A stretch of 64,000 nucleotides of DNA, taken from the NCBI RefSeq assembly GCF_014205255.1, contig NZ_JACHNE010000001.1, positions 3,162,001-3,226,000 of the forward strand. Reading direction: 5' to 3'. The stretch's first letter is position 1; every line of letters begins with the position of its first letter. The notes under the pieces are model-generated. The model searched no databases and had not been told where the DNA came from. It saw only the letters and a list, made by a program, of their open reading frames with translations. The position numbers and the translations under genes were made by a program. This document shows positions 17,669-26,865 of the stretch, piece after piece. This DNA is from Streptomyces caelestis. GTDB taxonomy: Bacteria; Actinomycetota; Actinomycetes; Streptomycetales; Streptomycetaceae.

Positions 17669-18829
17669 ATGGACTACCGCCTCTCCCCCGAGTTGGAGGA
17701 ACTCCGCCGCACGGTCGAGGAGTTCGCGCACGAGGTCGTGGCGCCGAAGATCGGCGACCTCTACGAGCGGCACGAGTTCCCGTACGAGATCGTCCGGGAG
17801 ATGGGCCGCATGGGCCTGTTCGGGCTGCCGTTCCCCGAGGAGTACGGCGGCATGGGCGGCGACTACCTGGCCCTGGGCGTGGCCTTGGAGGAACTGGCGC
17901 GGGTCGACTCCTCGGTCGCCATCACCCTGGAAGCCGGCGTCTCGCTCGGCGCGATGCCCGTCTACCGCTACGGCACGGAGGCCCAGAAGCGGGAATGGCT
18001 CCCCCGCCTCTGCTCCGGCGAACTCCTGGGCGCGTTCGGCCTGACGGAGCCGGACGGCGGCAGCGACGCGGGCGCGACCCGCACGACGGCCCGCCTGGAC
18101 ACGTCGACGAACGAGTGGGTGATCAACGGCACGAAGTGCTTCATCACCAACTCGGGCACGGACATCACGGGCCTGGTGACGGTCACGGCGGTCACCGGCC
18201 GCACCGCGGACGGCAAGCCCCTGATCTCCTCGATCATCGTCCCCTCCGGCACGCCGGGTTTCACGATCGCGGCCCCTTACTCGAAGGTCGGCTGGAACGC
18301 CTCGGACACCCGCGAGTTGTCCTTCTCGGATGTCCGGGTCCCGGCGGCGAACCTGCTGGGCGAGGAGGGCCGCGGCTACGCGCAGTTCCTGCGCATCCTC
18401 GACGAGGGCCGCATCGCCATCGCGGCGCTGGCGACGGGACTGGCGCAGGGCTGCGTCGACGAATCCGTCAAGTACGCCAAGGAACGCCACGCCTTCGGCA
18501 AGCCGATCGCCGCGAACCAGGCCATCCAGTTCAAGATCGCCGACATGGAGATGAAGGCCCACACGGCACGCCTCGCCTGGCGCGACGCGGCGGCCCGCCT
18601 GGTGTCCGGCGACCCCTTCAAGAAGGAAGCGGCCCTGGCCAAGCTCTATTCCTCCACCATCGCCGTGGACAACGCCCGTGAAGCCACCCAGATCCACGGC
18701 GGCTACGGCTTCATGAACGAGTACCCGGTCGCCCGCATGTGGCGAGACTCCAAGATCCTCGAAATCGGCGAGGGCACGAGCGAGGTCCAGCGCATGCTGA
18801 TCGCACGGGAGTTGGGCCTGGTGAGCTGA
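17669..18829 (+). CDS. acdH: Acyl-CoA dehydrogenase (short/branched-chain type)
   Basis: 386 residues, FAD-dependent. Blocks seen: FGLTEPDGGSDAGATRTTA near 125-142, KERHAFGKPIAANQAIQF near 270, IHGGYGFMNEYPVARMWRD near 335-355, and IGEGTSEVQRMLIARELGL at the end. The catalytic-base Glu368 is in the GEGTSE motif, as in medium and short/branched-chain enzymes, unlike the first dehydrogenase in this window. It ends the carboxylase-HMG-CoA lyase operon, 5 bases after the lyase stop. Corresponds by position and content to acdH, reported in S. coelicolor to take part in branched-chain amino acid breakdown. Confidence 0.9.
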   Translation: MDYRLSPELEELRRTVEEFAHEVVAPKIGDLYERHEFPYEIVREMGRMGLFGLPFPEEYGGMGGDYLALGVALEELARVDSSVAITLEAGVSLGAMPVYRYGTEAQKREWLPRLCSGELLGAFGLTEPDGGSDAGATRTTARLDTSTNEWVINGTKCFITNSGTDITGLVTVTAVTGRTADGKPLISSIIVPSGTPGFTIAAPYSKVGWNASDTRELSFSDVRVPAANLLGEEGRGYAQFLRILDEGRIAIAALATGLAQGCVDESVKYAKERHAFGKPIAANQAIQFKIADMEMKAHTARLAWRDAAARLVSGDPFKKEAALAKLYSSTIAVDNAREATQIHGGYGFMNEYPVARMWRDSKILEIGEGTSEVQRMLIARELGLVS

Positions 18830-18862
18830 GGCCCCGGGCCGACGGCCGTCGCCGACGACGGC

Positions 18863-19353
18863 GTGGCCGCCGGCCCTCTCCAAGGGGGGGAAGTCACTCC
18901 TTGCACACATCTGCTCCGCCGCGTCACCCGCGCCCAGCTGCGCGGCACCGTGCTGCACCTGACCGGGTACGGCTACCTGCACCGGGTCGCGACCGAGGAA
19001 TTAACCACCGAACTCGTGCTGGGCGAGCGGGACAACGGCACGGAGCAGGGCAACTACGGCTCGGTCTCTGGGCGTTAGACCTACCGCCGCTTCCCGCGAA
19101 CGTCGCGCCCGCCAAGTGGCGGCGCCGCGGCCTGCCCTGGTACGCGAAGCCCGTGACGGACCGAGGCGAGGGCTTCGCACTCCGGGTGGCCCGCACCGAC
19201 CTGGTCCGGGCGGCGGCGCGTCGCCTCACGTCGCAGGCGGACTCGCTGCCGAGAAGCTCGGCGTACGTTCTCGTGATTCGGATCACTGCCCGGGCGGGCA
19301 TCCACGCCCCCTCCTCGGGCACAGGCACCAGGGCCCCTCTGGACACGATCTGA
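18863..19353 (+). pseudogene. Frameshifted gene of unknown function
   Basis: Two consecutive stretches look coding but lie in different frames. The first (to the stop at 19076-19078) reads THLLRRVTRAQLRGTVLHLT and GYGYLHRVATEELTTELVLG; the second, from about 19070, reads ANVAPAKWRRRGLPWYAKPV and ARTDLVRAAARRLTSQADSL. Joined, they would give a protein of roughly 150 residues. I do not recognise it. The first part holds a rare TTA codon at 19001-19003. It could also be two unrelated fragments. It sits between the catabolic operon and desE. Confidence 0.4.
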
Positions 19354-19369
19354 GGTTAGGCTAACCTAA
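19351..19369. promoter_or_regulatory. Iron box (DmdR/IdeR-type) upstream of desE
   Basis: TGAGGTTAGGCTAACCTAA matches 17 of 19 positions of the streptomycete iron box TTAGGTTAGGCTCACCTAA. It lies 70 bases before the desE start. Iron-loaded DmdR should bind here and shut the gene off, giving expression under iron limitation. Confidence 0.9.
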
Positions 19370-19439
19370 GCCTGAATCCAGCCAACTGGCTGTCAGCCGT
19401 GCCCGCAGTGGCTCCGAACGTACGAAAGCAGACCCAGCG

Positions 19440-20483
19440 ATGTCGAACGCCACAACCGCCCGCTTCTCCCGCCGCGGCATCCTCGCCGCCGGCGGCGCTC
19501 TCGGACTCGGTGCCCTCGTGACCGCGTGTGGCAGTGAGGACTCGACGGACGGCGGCTCGGACTCGAAGGCGTCCGCCAAGTCCGGCCCGTGGTCCTTCAA
19601 GGACGACCGCGGCAAGAACGTACAGCTCGACAAGGTCCCCGCGAGCATCGTCGCCTTCACCGGCGTCGCCGCCGCCCTGTACGACTACGGCGTCTCCGTC
19701 AAGGGCGTCTTCGGCCCCACCAAGACGCAGGACGGCAAGCCCGACGTCCAGGCCGGCGACATGGACATCAGCAAGGTGACCATCCTCGGCAACAGCTGGG
19801 ACCAGTTCAACGTCGAGAAGTACGCCACCCTCGCCCCCGACGTGCTGATCAGCACCATGTTCGACTCCGCGGGCACCCTCTGGTACGTCCCCGAGGCCTC
19901 CAAGGACAAGATCGCCAAGCTCGCCCCGAGCGTCGGCATCTCCGTCTACGACCGTCAGCTCACCGCCCCGCTCCAGCGCATGTGGGAGCTGGCCGAGTCC
20001 CTCGGCGGCGACATGAAGGCCGCGAAGGTCACCGACGCCAAGAGGCGGTTCGAGGAGGCCTCCGCGCGGCTGCGCAAGGCCGCCAAGGCACACCCCGACA
20101 TCAAGGTGATGGCCGGTTCCGCGAGCCAGGAGCTCTTCTACGTCTCCGGCACCAACCTCTCCGTCGACCTGGAGTACTTCAAGGCCCTCGGCGTGAACTT
20201 CGTCGAGCCGCCGGAGAAGGCCAAGGCCGAGGGCGGCGGCTGGTTCGAGAGCCTCAGCTGGGAGAACGTCGACAAGTACGCGGCCGACATCATCATGATG
20301 GACGACCGGTCCTCGGCGATCCAGCCGGCGAACATCACCGAGGCGACGTGGAAGAAGCTGCCCGCGGTGAAGGCGGGGCAGGTCATCTCGCGGTCGGCCG
20401 AGCCGATTCTGTCGTACGACAAGTGCGTGCCGCTGGTGGAGAACCTGGCGAAGGCCATCGAGACCGCGAAGAAGGTCAGCTAG
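19440..20483 (+). CDS. desE: Ferric desferrioxamine-binding lipoprotein
   Basis: 347 residues. Twin-arginine-like signal SRRGILAAGGALGLGALV ending in lipobox LVTAC with Cys30 as lipidation site. The mature protein is a class III periplasmic-binding fold with a long spacer helix, as in FecB/FhuD-like siderophore receptors (KWSFKDDRG-like start, FTGVAAALYDYG, DVLISTMFDSAG). It captures ferric siderophore at the outer face of the membrane and passes it to an ABC permease that is not in this window. The upstream iron box and nearby desA-D place it as DesE. Confidence 0.93.
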   Translation: MSNATTARFSRRGILAAGGALGLGALVTACGSEDSTDGGSDSKASAKSGPWSFKDDRGKNVQLDKVPASIVAFTGVAAALYDYGVSVKGVFGPTKTQDGKPDVQAGDMDISKVTILGNSWDQFNVEKYATLAPDVLISTMFDSAGTLWYVPEASKDKIAKLAPSVGISVYDRQLTAPLQRMWELAESLGGDMKAAKVTDAKRRFEEASARLRKAAKAHPDIKVMAGSASQELFYVSGTNLSVDLEYFKALGVNFVEPPEKAKAEGGGWFESLSWENVDKYAADIIMMDDRSSAIQPANITEATWKKLPAVKAGQVISRSAEPILSYDKCVPLVENLAKAIETAKKVS

Positions 20484-20511
20484 GCGTTCAGTGTCCGGGG
20501 GCTTGCCGTGG

Positions 20512-20566
20512 TCTGCGGCTGCGGGTCCGTATGTGACTGGGCGTGCCCAGGCGGCGGAGCCGCAGA
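20512..20566. repeat. Nested-hairpin intergenic repeat between desE and desF
   Basis: An outer stem TCTGCGGCT (20512-20520) with AGCCGCAGA (20558-20566) encloses an inner hairpin CTGGGC-GT-GCCCAG (20537-20550). The following text (to about 20587) resembles a dispersed repeat common in Streptomyces intergenic DNA, ending in a run of C/G. It may terminate desE or simply be a dispersed element. Confidence 0.6.
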
Positions 20567-20630
20567 TCGACACAGCCCCGCGCCCCCGAGTCGCTTCGCC
20601 TCACCCCCTGACCATGACTCAGGAGTTCCC

Positions 20631-21485
20631 ATGACCACCGCCGTAGCCGCCCCGTTCCGTTTCTTCTCGCTCCAGGTCGTGCGGACGAGGCGACTCGGTC
20701 CATCCCTGGTCCGTGTCACCTTCGGCGGGCCCGATCTGCACGCCTTCCACTCCGACGGGCGTGACCAGTCGCTGTCGCTGTTCCTGCCCCACCCCGGGCA
20801 GCCCGAGCCGGTCGTTCCGCTGGAGCTCGGGGACGGGTGGTGGCAGGGCTGGCGTGAACTGCCGGACGACGTACGGGCCGTGATGCGGTCGTACACCCTG
20901 CGGGCGCTGCGCCGCGACCCGGACGAGATCGACATCGACTTCGCCCTGCACGGCATCGAGCCGGGCGCCTCCGTTCAGGCCGGCCCCGCCTCCCGCTGGG
21001 CCGCCGGGGCCGCCGCCGGAGACCGGGTCCTGCTGCTCGGCCCGGCCGTCGCCGACAACCGGGCGATCCGCTTCCGGCCGCCCGAGGACACCGACCTCGT
21101 GGTCGTCTGGGGCGACGAGACCGCCGTACCGGCCGCCTCGGCCATCGTCGAGTCGTTGCCGGCCGGCACCCGTGCCCGGGTCTGGCTGGAGGTGCCGCAC
21201 GCCGGGGACATCCAGGACCTGCCGACCGAGGCGGACGCCGAGATCACCTGGCTCGTCAAAGAAGAGCGGGGCGAGGAGGACTCCTCCAGCGCCCTGGACG
21301 CCCTCCGCGACGCCCGACTGCCCCCCGCCGAGCGGCCGTACGTCTGGATCGCCGGCGAGTCCGGCTGCGTGAAGCAGCTGCGCCGGCACTTCGTGCGCGA
21401 GCGCGGCATCGACCGCCGCCGGGTCACGTTCGTCGGCTACTGGCGCCGCGGCGTGAGCGAGGAACAGTTGCGGGCAGAGGGGTAA
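20631..21485 (+). CDS. desF: Siderophore-interacting flavoprotein (ferric siderophore reductase)
   Basis: 284 residues of the ViuB/SIP family: an FAD-binding barrel (SLVRVTFGGPDLHAF near 25-40; YTLRALRRDPDEIDIDFALH near 88-107) followed by a NAD(P)H-type domain ending in WIAGESGCVKQLRRHF and VTFVGYWRRG. It should reduce ferric desferrioxamine in the cytoplasm to release ferrous iron. ATG 20631 follows AGGAG. It follows desE on the same strand after a 147-base gap holding a repeat; read-through from the desE iron box is likely. Confidence 0.9.
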   Translation: MTTAVAAPFRFFSLQVVRTRRLGPSLVRVTFGGPDLHAFHSDGRDQSLSLFLPHPGQPEPVVPLELGDGWWQGWRELPDDVRAVMRSYTLRALRRDPDEIDIDFALHGIEPGASVQAGPASRWAAGAAAGDRVLLLGPAVADNRAIRFRPPEDTDLVVVWGDETAVPAASAIVESLPAGTRARVWLEVPHAGDIQDLPTEADAEITWLVKEERGEEDSSSALDALRDARLPPAERPYVWIAGESGCVKQLRRHFVRERGIDRRRVTFVGYWRRGVSEEQLRAEG

Positions 21486-21521
21486 CGCCGCAGCCCACAA
21501 GCCCTGCAGCCACCCCAGCCC

Positions 21522-21561
<40 letters not shown>

Positions 21562-21620
21562 TACCACGTGACCGGAGTGACCACAGTCACGACAGGGCCA
21601 CGGTTTTCCGTGCAAACAAC

Positions 21621-21639
21621 TTAGGCTAGCCTTACCTAA
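21621..21639. promoter_or_regulatory. Iron box (DmdR/IdeR-type) upstream of desA
   Basis: TTAGGCTAGCCTTACCTAA matches 16 of 19 iron-box positions and lies 62 bases before the desA start. It should bring desABCD under iron repression by DmdR. Nothing between it and desA codes. Confidence 0.92.
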
Positions 21640-21701
21640 GTTGAACCCGGTTCAGCCCGCCCCTGTCCCGCACCGGACTGTCCCCACCGGAGGACCCCCA
21701 C

Positions 21702-23144
21702 ATGCGCTCGCACCTGCTCAACGACACCACCGCGGAGCAGTACCGCCGCTCCGTGACCGACGGAGTCGAGCGGGTGGCCGCCAAAATCGCCACCACCGAA
21801 CGGCCGTTCACCGGCGTCACCGTCGACGCCCTCGCTCCCGCCATCGACGCGATCGACCTCGACAAGCCGCTGCACGACACCGCCGCGGTGCTCGACGAAC
21901 TGGAGGACGTCTACCTCCGGGACGCGATCTACTTCCACCACCCCCGCTACCTGGCCCACCTCAACTGCCCGGTCGTCATCCCCGCCGTGCTCGGCGAGGC
22001 CGTCCTGTCCGCCGTGAACTCCTCCCTGGACACCTGGGACCAGTCGGCCGGCGGCACCCTCATCGAGCGCAAACTGATCGACTGGACGAACGAGCGCATC
22101 GGCCTCGGCCCCGCCGCCGACGGCGTGTTCACCTCCGGCGGCACCCAGTCCAACCTCCAGGCGCTGCTGCTCGCCCGCGAGGAGGCCAAGACCGACACCC
22201 TGGCGAAACTGCGGATCTTCTCCTCCGAGGTCAGCCACTTCAGCGTGAAGAAGTCCGCGAAACTGCTCGGGCTCGGCCAGGACGCCGTGGTCTCCATACC
22301 CGTCGACCACGACAAGCGCATGCAGACCGTCGCCCTCGCCCGCGAGCTGGAGCGCTGCAAGCAGGACGGCCTCGTCCCCATGGCCGTCGTCGCCACCGCC
22401 GGCACCACCGACTTCGGCTCCATCGACCCGCTGCCCGAGATCGCCGAGCTGTGCGAGCAGTTCGGCACCTGGATGCACGTCGACGCCGCCTACGGCTGCG
22501 GCTTGCTCGCCTCCCTGAAGCACCGGGACCGGCTGAACGGCATCGAGCGCGCCGACTCCGTCACCGTGGACTACCACAAGTCCTTCTTCCAGCCGGTGAG
22601 TTCGTCCGCCGTGCTGGTCCGCGACGCGGCCACGCTCCGGCACGCCACCTACCACGCCGAGTACCTGAACCCGCGCCGCATGGTGGAGGAACGTATCCCC
22701 AACCAGGTGGACAAGTCCCTCCAGACGACCCGCCGCTTCGACGCCCTCAAGCTGTGGATGACGCTGAGGACCATGGGCGCCGACGGCATCGGGCAGCTCT
22801 TCGACGAGGTGTGCGAGCTGGCCCGGGAGGGCTGGAAGCTGCTCGCCGCCGACCCGCGCTTCGACGTCGTCGTGGAGCCGAGCCTGTCCACCCTCGTCTT
22901 CCGCTACATCCCGGCGGCCGTCACCGACCCCGCCGAGATCGACCGCGCCAACCTCTACGCCCGCAAGGCCCTGTTCGCCTCCGGCGACGCCATCGTCGCG
23001 GGCACCAAGGTCGGCGCCCGTCACTACCTGAAGTTCACTCTGCTCAACCCCGAGACGCAGGCGTCCGACATCGCCGCCGTCCTCGATCTGATCGCCGGCC
23101 ACGCCGAGCAGTACCTGGGAGAGTCCCTTGACCGCGCGTCCTGA
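21702..23144 (+). CDS. desA: Lysine decarboxylase of desferrioxamine biosynthesis
   Basis: 480 residues, a group II pyridoxal-phosphate decarboxylase that makes cadaverine from lysine, the first step of desferrioxamine synthesis. The cofactor lysine is Lys293 in [10 protein letters not shown]; the preceding HVDAAYG (259-265) holds the Asp that contacts the pyridine nitrogen; [12 protein letters not shown] near 144-155 binds phosphate. ATG 21702 follows GGAGGACCCC. First gene of desABCD, expressed from the iron-box promoter. Its end overlaps the desB start by 17 bases. Confidence 0.95.
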   Translation: MRSHLLNDTTAEQYRRSVTDGVERVAAKIATTERPFTGVTVDALAPAIDAIDLDKPLHDTAAVLDELEDVYLRDAIYFHHPRYLAHLNCPVVIPAVLGEAVLSAVNSSLDTWDQSAGGTLIERKLIDWTNERIGLGPAADGVFTSGGTQSNLQALLLAREEAKTDTLAKLRIFSSEVSHFSVKKSAKLLGLGQDAVVSIPVDHDKRMQTVALARELERCKQDGLVPMAVVATAGTTDFGSIDPLPEIAELCEQFGTWMHVDAAYGCGLLASLKHRDRLNGIERADSVTVDYHKSFFQPVSSSAVLVRDAATLRHATYHAEYLNPRRMVEERIPNQVDKSLQTTRRFDALKLWMTLRTMGADGIGQLFDEVCELAREGWKLLAADPRFDVVVEPSLSTLVFRYIPAAVTDPAEIDRANLYARKALFASGDAIVAGTKVGARHYLKFTLLNPETQASDIAAVLDLIAGHAEQYLGESLDRAS

Positions 23145-24405
23145 AAACCCGACCAAGACCTACGACTTCGTGGGCATCGGGCTCGGCCCCTTCAATCTCG
23201 GCCTGGCCTGCCTCACGGAGCCGATCGACGAACTCGACGGCGTCTTCCTGGAGTCGAAGCCCGACTTCGAGTGGCACGCGGGCATGTTCCTCGACGGCGC
23301 CCACCTCCAGACGCCGTTCATGTCGGACCTGGTCACCCTCGCCGACCCGACGTCCCCGTACTCCTTCCTGAACTACCTGAAGGAGAAGGGCCGGCTGTAC
23401 TCGTTCTACATCCGCGAGAACTTCTACCCGCTGCGCGTGGAGTACGACGACTACTGCCGCTGGGCCGCGAACAGACTGAGCAGCATCCGCTTCGGCACGA
23501 CGGTGACGGAAGTCCGGTACGAGGACGACGTCTACCTCGTGCACACCGAGGCCGGAGAGGTCTTCCGCGCCCGTCACCTCGTCCTCGGCACCGGCACCCC
23601 GCCCCACATCCCCCAGGCCTGCGAGAACCTGGGCGGCGACTTCATCCACAACTCCCGCTACCTGAGCCACAAGGCGGAGCTGCAGAAGAAGGACTCGATC
23701 ACGCTCGTCGGCTCGGGCCAGTCGGCCGCCGAGATCTACTACGACCTGCTCAGCGAGATCGACGTCCACGGCTACCGGCTGAACTGGGTCACCCGCTCCC
23801 CTCGCTTCTTCCCGCTGGAGTACACCAAGCTCACGCTGGAGATGACGTCGCCGGAGTACGTCGACTACTTCCGCGAGCTGCCCGAGGCCACCCGCTACCG
23901 CCTCACGGCCGAGCAGAAGGGCCTGTTCAAGGGCATCGACGGAGACCTGATCAACGAGATCTTCGACCTGCTCTACCAGAAGAACCTCGGCGGTCCCGTG
24001 CCCACGCGGCTGCTCACCAACTCCTCGCTGACCAGCGCGACGTACGAGAACGGCACCTACACGCTCGGCTTCCGCCAGGAGGAGCAGGAGAAGGACTTCG
24101 AGCTGACCTCCGAGGGGCTGGTCCTGGCCACGGGCTACCGGTACGCGGAGCCGGAGTTCCTGGGGCCCGTGCGGGACCGCCTGGTCTACGACTCCCGGGG
24201 CAACTTCGACGTCGCCCGCAACTACGCCATCGACGTCACCGGCCGGGGCGTCTTCCTCCAGAACGCCGGCGTCCACACCCACAGCATCACCAGCCCCGAC
24301 CTGGGCATGGGCCCGTACCGGAACGCGTACATCATCCGCGAGCTGCTCGGCACCGAGTACTACCCGGTCGAGAAGACGATCGCGTTCCAGGAGTTCTCCG
24401 TATGA
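23128..24405 (+). CDS. desB: Cadaverine N-monooxygenase
   Basis: 425 residues, a flavin-dependent N-hydroxylase of the lysine/ornithine monooxygenase family that converts cadaverine to N-hydroxycadaverine. FAD site [12 protein letters not shown] (about 15-26); NADPH site [15 protein letters not shown] (about 194-208); the C-terminal family motif [12 protein letters not shown]. The TTG start at 23128 is supported by GGGAGAG just upstream and by the in-frame overlap with desA, a sign of coupled translation. ATGA overlap with desC follows. Confidence 0.95.
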   Translation: MTARPENPTKTYDFVGIGLGPFNLGLACLTEPIDELDGVFLESKPDFEWHAGMFLDGAHLQTPFMSDLVTLADPTSPYSFLNYLKEKGRLYSFYIRENFYPLRVEYDDYCRWAANRLSSIRFGTTVTEVRYEDDVYLVHTEAGEVFRARHLVLGTGTPPHIPQACENLGGDFIHNSRYLSHKAELQKKDSITLVGSGQSAAEIYYDLLSEIDVHGYRLNWVTRSPRFFPLEYTKLTLEMTSPEYVDYFRELPEATRYRLTAEQKGLFKGIDGDLINEIFDLLYQKNLGGPVPTRLLTNSSLTSATYENGTYTLGFRQEEQEKDFELTSEGLVLATGYRYAEPEFLGPVRDRLVYDSRGNFDVARNYAIDVTGRGVFLQNAGVHTHSITSPDLGMGPYRNAYIIRELLGTEYYPVEKTIAFQEFSV

Positions 24406-24965
24406 GCACCACCGGCATCGGTACGTTCACCATCCGCCCGCTCGACCCCCTGAAGGACGCCGAGCTGCTGCACTCCTGGGTCACCCACCCCAAGGCGGCC
24501 TACTGGATGATGCAGGACGCGAAACTCCCGGACGTCGAGCGCGAGTACATGCGCATCGCGGCGCACGAGCACCACCACGCGTACATCGGCCTGCACGACG
24601 GCAGGCCCGCGTTCCTGATGGAGAAGTACGACCCGCGGTACGTCGAACTGGTCGGCCTGTACGACCCGGAGCCCGGCGACGTCGGCATGCACTTCCTGGT
24701 CGCGCCGACCGACCGGCCGATCCACGGCTTCACCCGGGCCGTCATCACCGCCGTGATGGACGAGCTGTTCGCCGACCCGCGCACCCGGCGGGTCGTCGTC
24801 GAACCCGACGTGAGCAACAAGGCCGTGCACGCGCTGAACGAGGCCGTCGGCTTCGTGCCCGTCCGTGAGATCGACAAGCCGGAGAAGCGCGCGCTGCTGA
24901 GTTTCTGCACGCGCGAACGCTTCCTCAAAAGGCACAGCCCGGCCGCCCGAGGAGTAGCCGTATGA
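24402..24965 (+). CDS. desC: N-hydroxycadaverine acyltransferase
   Basis: 187 residues, GNAT-like siderophore acetylase (AlcB/RhbD type). It joins acetyl or succinyl from CoA to N-hydroxycadaverine, forming the hydroxamate units. Visible blocks: [15 protein letters not shown] near 25, [20 protein letters not shown] near 73, [18 protein letters not shown], and [20 protein letters not shown] near 130-150. ATG overlaps the desB stop, and its own stop overlaps the desD start. Confidence 0.93.
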   Translation: MSTTGIGTFTIRPLDPLKDAELLHSWVTHPKAAYWMMQDAKLPDVEREYMRIAAHEHHHAYIGLHDGRPAFLMEKYDPRYVELVGLYDPEPGDVGMHFLVAPTDRPIHGFTRAVITAVMDELFADPRTRRVVVEPDVSNKAVHALNEAVGFVPVREIDKPEKRALLSFCTRERFLKRHSPAARGVAV

Positions 24966-26734
24966 CCCTGTCCGACGCCGTAGCGCATCTGTCCCCCCAC
25001 CGCTGGGCGCGGGCCAACCGCCTCCTGATCCGCAAGGCGCTCGCCGAGTTCGCGCACGAGCGGCTCATCACGCCGGAGGCCACCGGTGACGGCGCGTACG
25101 TCGTCCGCAGCGACGACGGCCTGACCCGGTACACCTTCACGGCCACGCTCCGCGCCCTCGACCACTGGCAGGTCGACGCCGACTCGATCACCCGTCACCG
25201 GGACGGCGGCGAACTCCCGCTCGCGGCCCTGGACTTCTTCATCGAGTTGCAGAAGTCCCTGGGCCTGAGCGACGACATCCTGCCCGTCTACCTGGAGGAG
25301 ATCTCCTCCACCCTCTCGGGCACCTGCTACAAGCTCACCAAGCCGGAGACCACGGCCGCCGAGCTCGCGCGCGGCGACTTCCAGACCATCGAGACCTCGA
25401 TGACCGAAGGCCACCCCTGCTTCGTGGCCAACAACGGCCGGCTCGGCTTCGGCATCCACGAGTACCTGTCGTACGCGCCGGAGACGGCGAGCCCGGTCCG
25501 GCTCGTCTGGCTCGCGGCCCACCGCTCGCGGGCCGCGTTCACGGCCGGTGTCGGCATCGAGTACGAGTCGTTCCTGCGCGAGGAGCTGGGCGCGGAGACC
25601 GTCGAGCGTTTCCACGGCGTCCTGCGCGACCAGGACCTGGACCCGGCCGACTACCTCCTCATCCCGGTCCACCCCTGGCAGTGGTGGAACAAGCTCACGG
25701 TCACCTTCGCCGCCGAGGTCGCCCGGGGGTACCTCGTGTGCCTGGGCGAGGGCGACGACGAGTACCTCGCCCAGCAGTCCATCCGGACGTTCTTCAACAA
25801 GTCCAGCCCCGAGAAGCACTACGTGAAGACGGCCCTGTCCGTCATCAACATGGGCTTCATGCGCGGGCTGTCGGCCGCGTACATGGAGGCCACGCCGGCC
25901 ATCAACGACTGGCTGACTCAGCTGATCGAGAACGACCCGGTGCTGAGGTCCACGGGCCTGTCGATCATCCGGGAGCGGGCGGCCGTCGGCTACCGGCACC
26001 TGGAGTACGAGCAGGCGACGGACCGCTACTCGCCGTACCGCAAGATGCTCGCCGCTCTGTGGCGGGAGAGCCCGGTGCCGTCCCTGAGGGACGGCGAGTC
26101 CCTGGCCACCATGGCGTCCCTGGTCCATGTCGACCACCAGGGGGCGTCCGTCGCGGGCGCGCTGATCGAGCGGTCGGGCCTCGCCCCGAAGGAGTGGCTG
26201 CGCCACTACCTCCGCGCGTACTTCACCCCCCTCCTCCACAGCTTCTACGCCTACGACCTGGTCTTCATGCCGCACGGGGAGAACGTCATCCTCGTGCTGA
26301 AGGACGGGGTCGTGCAGCGCGCGATCTACAAGGACATCGCCGAGGAGATCGCCGTCATGGACCCGGACGCGGTACTGCCGCCGACGGTGGAGCGGCTGCG
26401 CGTGGAGGTTCCGGAGGACAAGAAACTCCTGTCGGTCTTCACGGACGTCTTCGACTGCTTCTTCCGCTTCCTCGCGGCGAACCTCGCCTCCGAGGGCATC
26501 CTGGAGGAGGACGACTTCTGGCACACGGTCGCGGAGGTCACCCGCGCCTACCAGGAGTCGATGCCGTCACTCGCCGACAAGTTCCAGCAGTACGACATGT
26601 TCGCCCCGGAGTTCGCGCTGTCCTGCCTCAACCGTCTCCAACTGCGCAACAACGAGCAGATGGTGGACCTGTCGGACCCGTCCGGTGCCCTCCAGCTGGC
26701 CGGCAGCCTGAAGAACCCGATCGCGGAGTTCTGA
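24962..26734 (+). CDS. desD: Desferrioxamine synthetase (NRPS-independent siderophore synthetase)
   Basis: 590 residues of the IucA/IucC family. It activates the succinylated hydroxamate with ATP and joins and cyclises three units into desferrioxamine E (or makes linear B). Family blocks: STLSGTCYKLTKPE near 120, EGHPCFVANNGRLGFGIHEY near 145-165, IPVHPWQWWNKL near 235-246, RTFFNKSSPEKHYVKTALSV near 277-296, and a C-terminal ferric reductase-like helical part. ATGA overlap with desC. A strong hairpin follows. Confidence 0.95.
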   Translation: MTLSDAVAHLSPHRWARANRLLIRKALAEFAHERLITPEATGDGAYVVRSDDGLTRYTFTATLRALDHWQVDADSITRHRDGGELPLAALDFFIELQKSLGLSDDILPVYLEEISSTLSGTCYKLTKPETTAAELARGDFQTIETSMTEGHPCFVANNGRLGFGIHEYLSYAPETASPVRLVWLAAHRSRAAFTAGVGIEYESFLREELGAETVERFHGVLRDQDLDPADYLLIPVHPWQWWNKLTVTFAAEVARGYLVCLGEGDDEYLAQQSIRTFFNKSSPEKHYVKTALSVINMGFMRGLSAAYMEATPAINDWLTQLIENDPVLRSTGLSIIRERAAVGYRHLEYEQATDRYSPYRKMLAALWRESPVPSLRDGESLATMASLVHVDHQGASVAGALIERSGLAPKEWLRHYLRAYFTPLLHSFYAYDLVFMPHGENVILVLKDGVVQRAIYKDIAEEIAVMDPDAVLPPTVERLRVEVPEDKKLLSVFTDVFDCFFRFLAANLASEGILEEDDFWHTVAEVTRAYQESMPSLADKFQQYDMFAPEFALSCLNRLQLRNNEQMVDLSDPSGALQLAGSLKNPIAEF

Positions 26735-26745
26735 CCCCAGGGCGG

Positions 26746-26782
26746 ACGGGCACCCCGGAGTACGGTCCTCCGGGGTGCCCGT
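26746..26782 (+). terminator. Strong hairpin terminator after desD
   Basis: Perfect 14-base arms ACGGGCACCCCGGA (26746-26759) and TCCGGGGTGCCCGT (26769-26782), 9-base loop, starting 12 bases after the desD stop. It closes the desABCD transcript. Confidence 0.85.
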
Positions 26783-26865
26783 CGTTTCAGGGGCGCGGGC
26801 CCTGTCCATGTGCGGCTCCGCTCACCGGCGGGACCGCGCCGGTTCCTGATGGAACAATCCACCCC

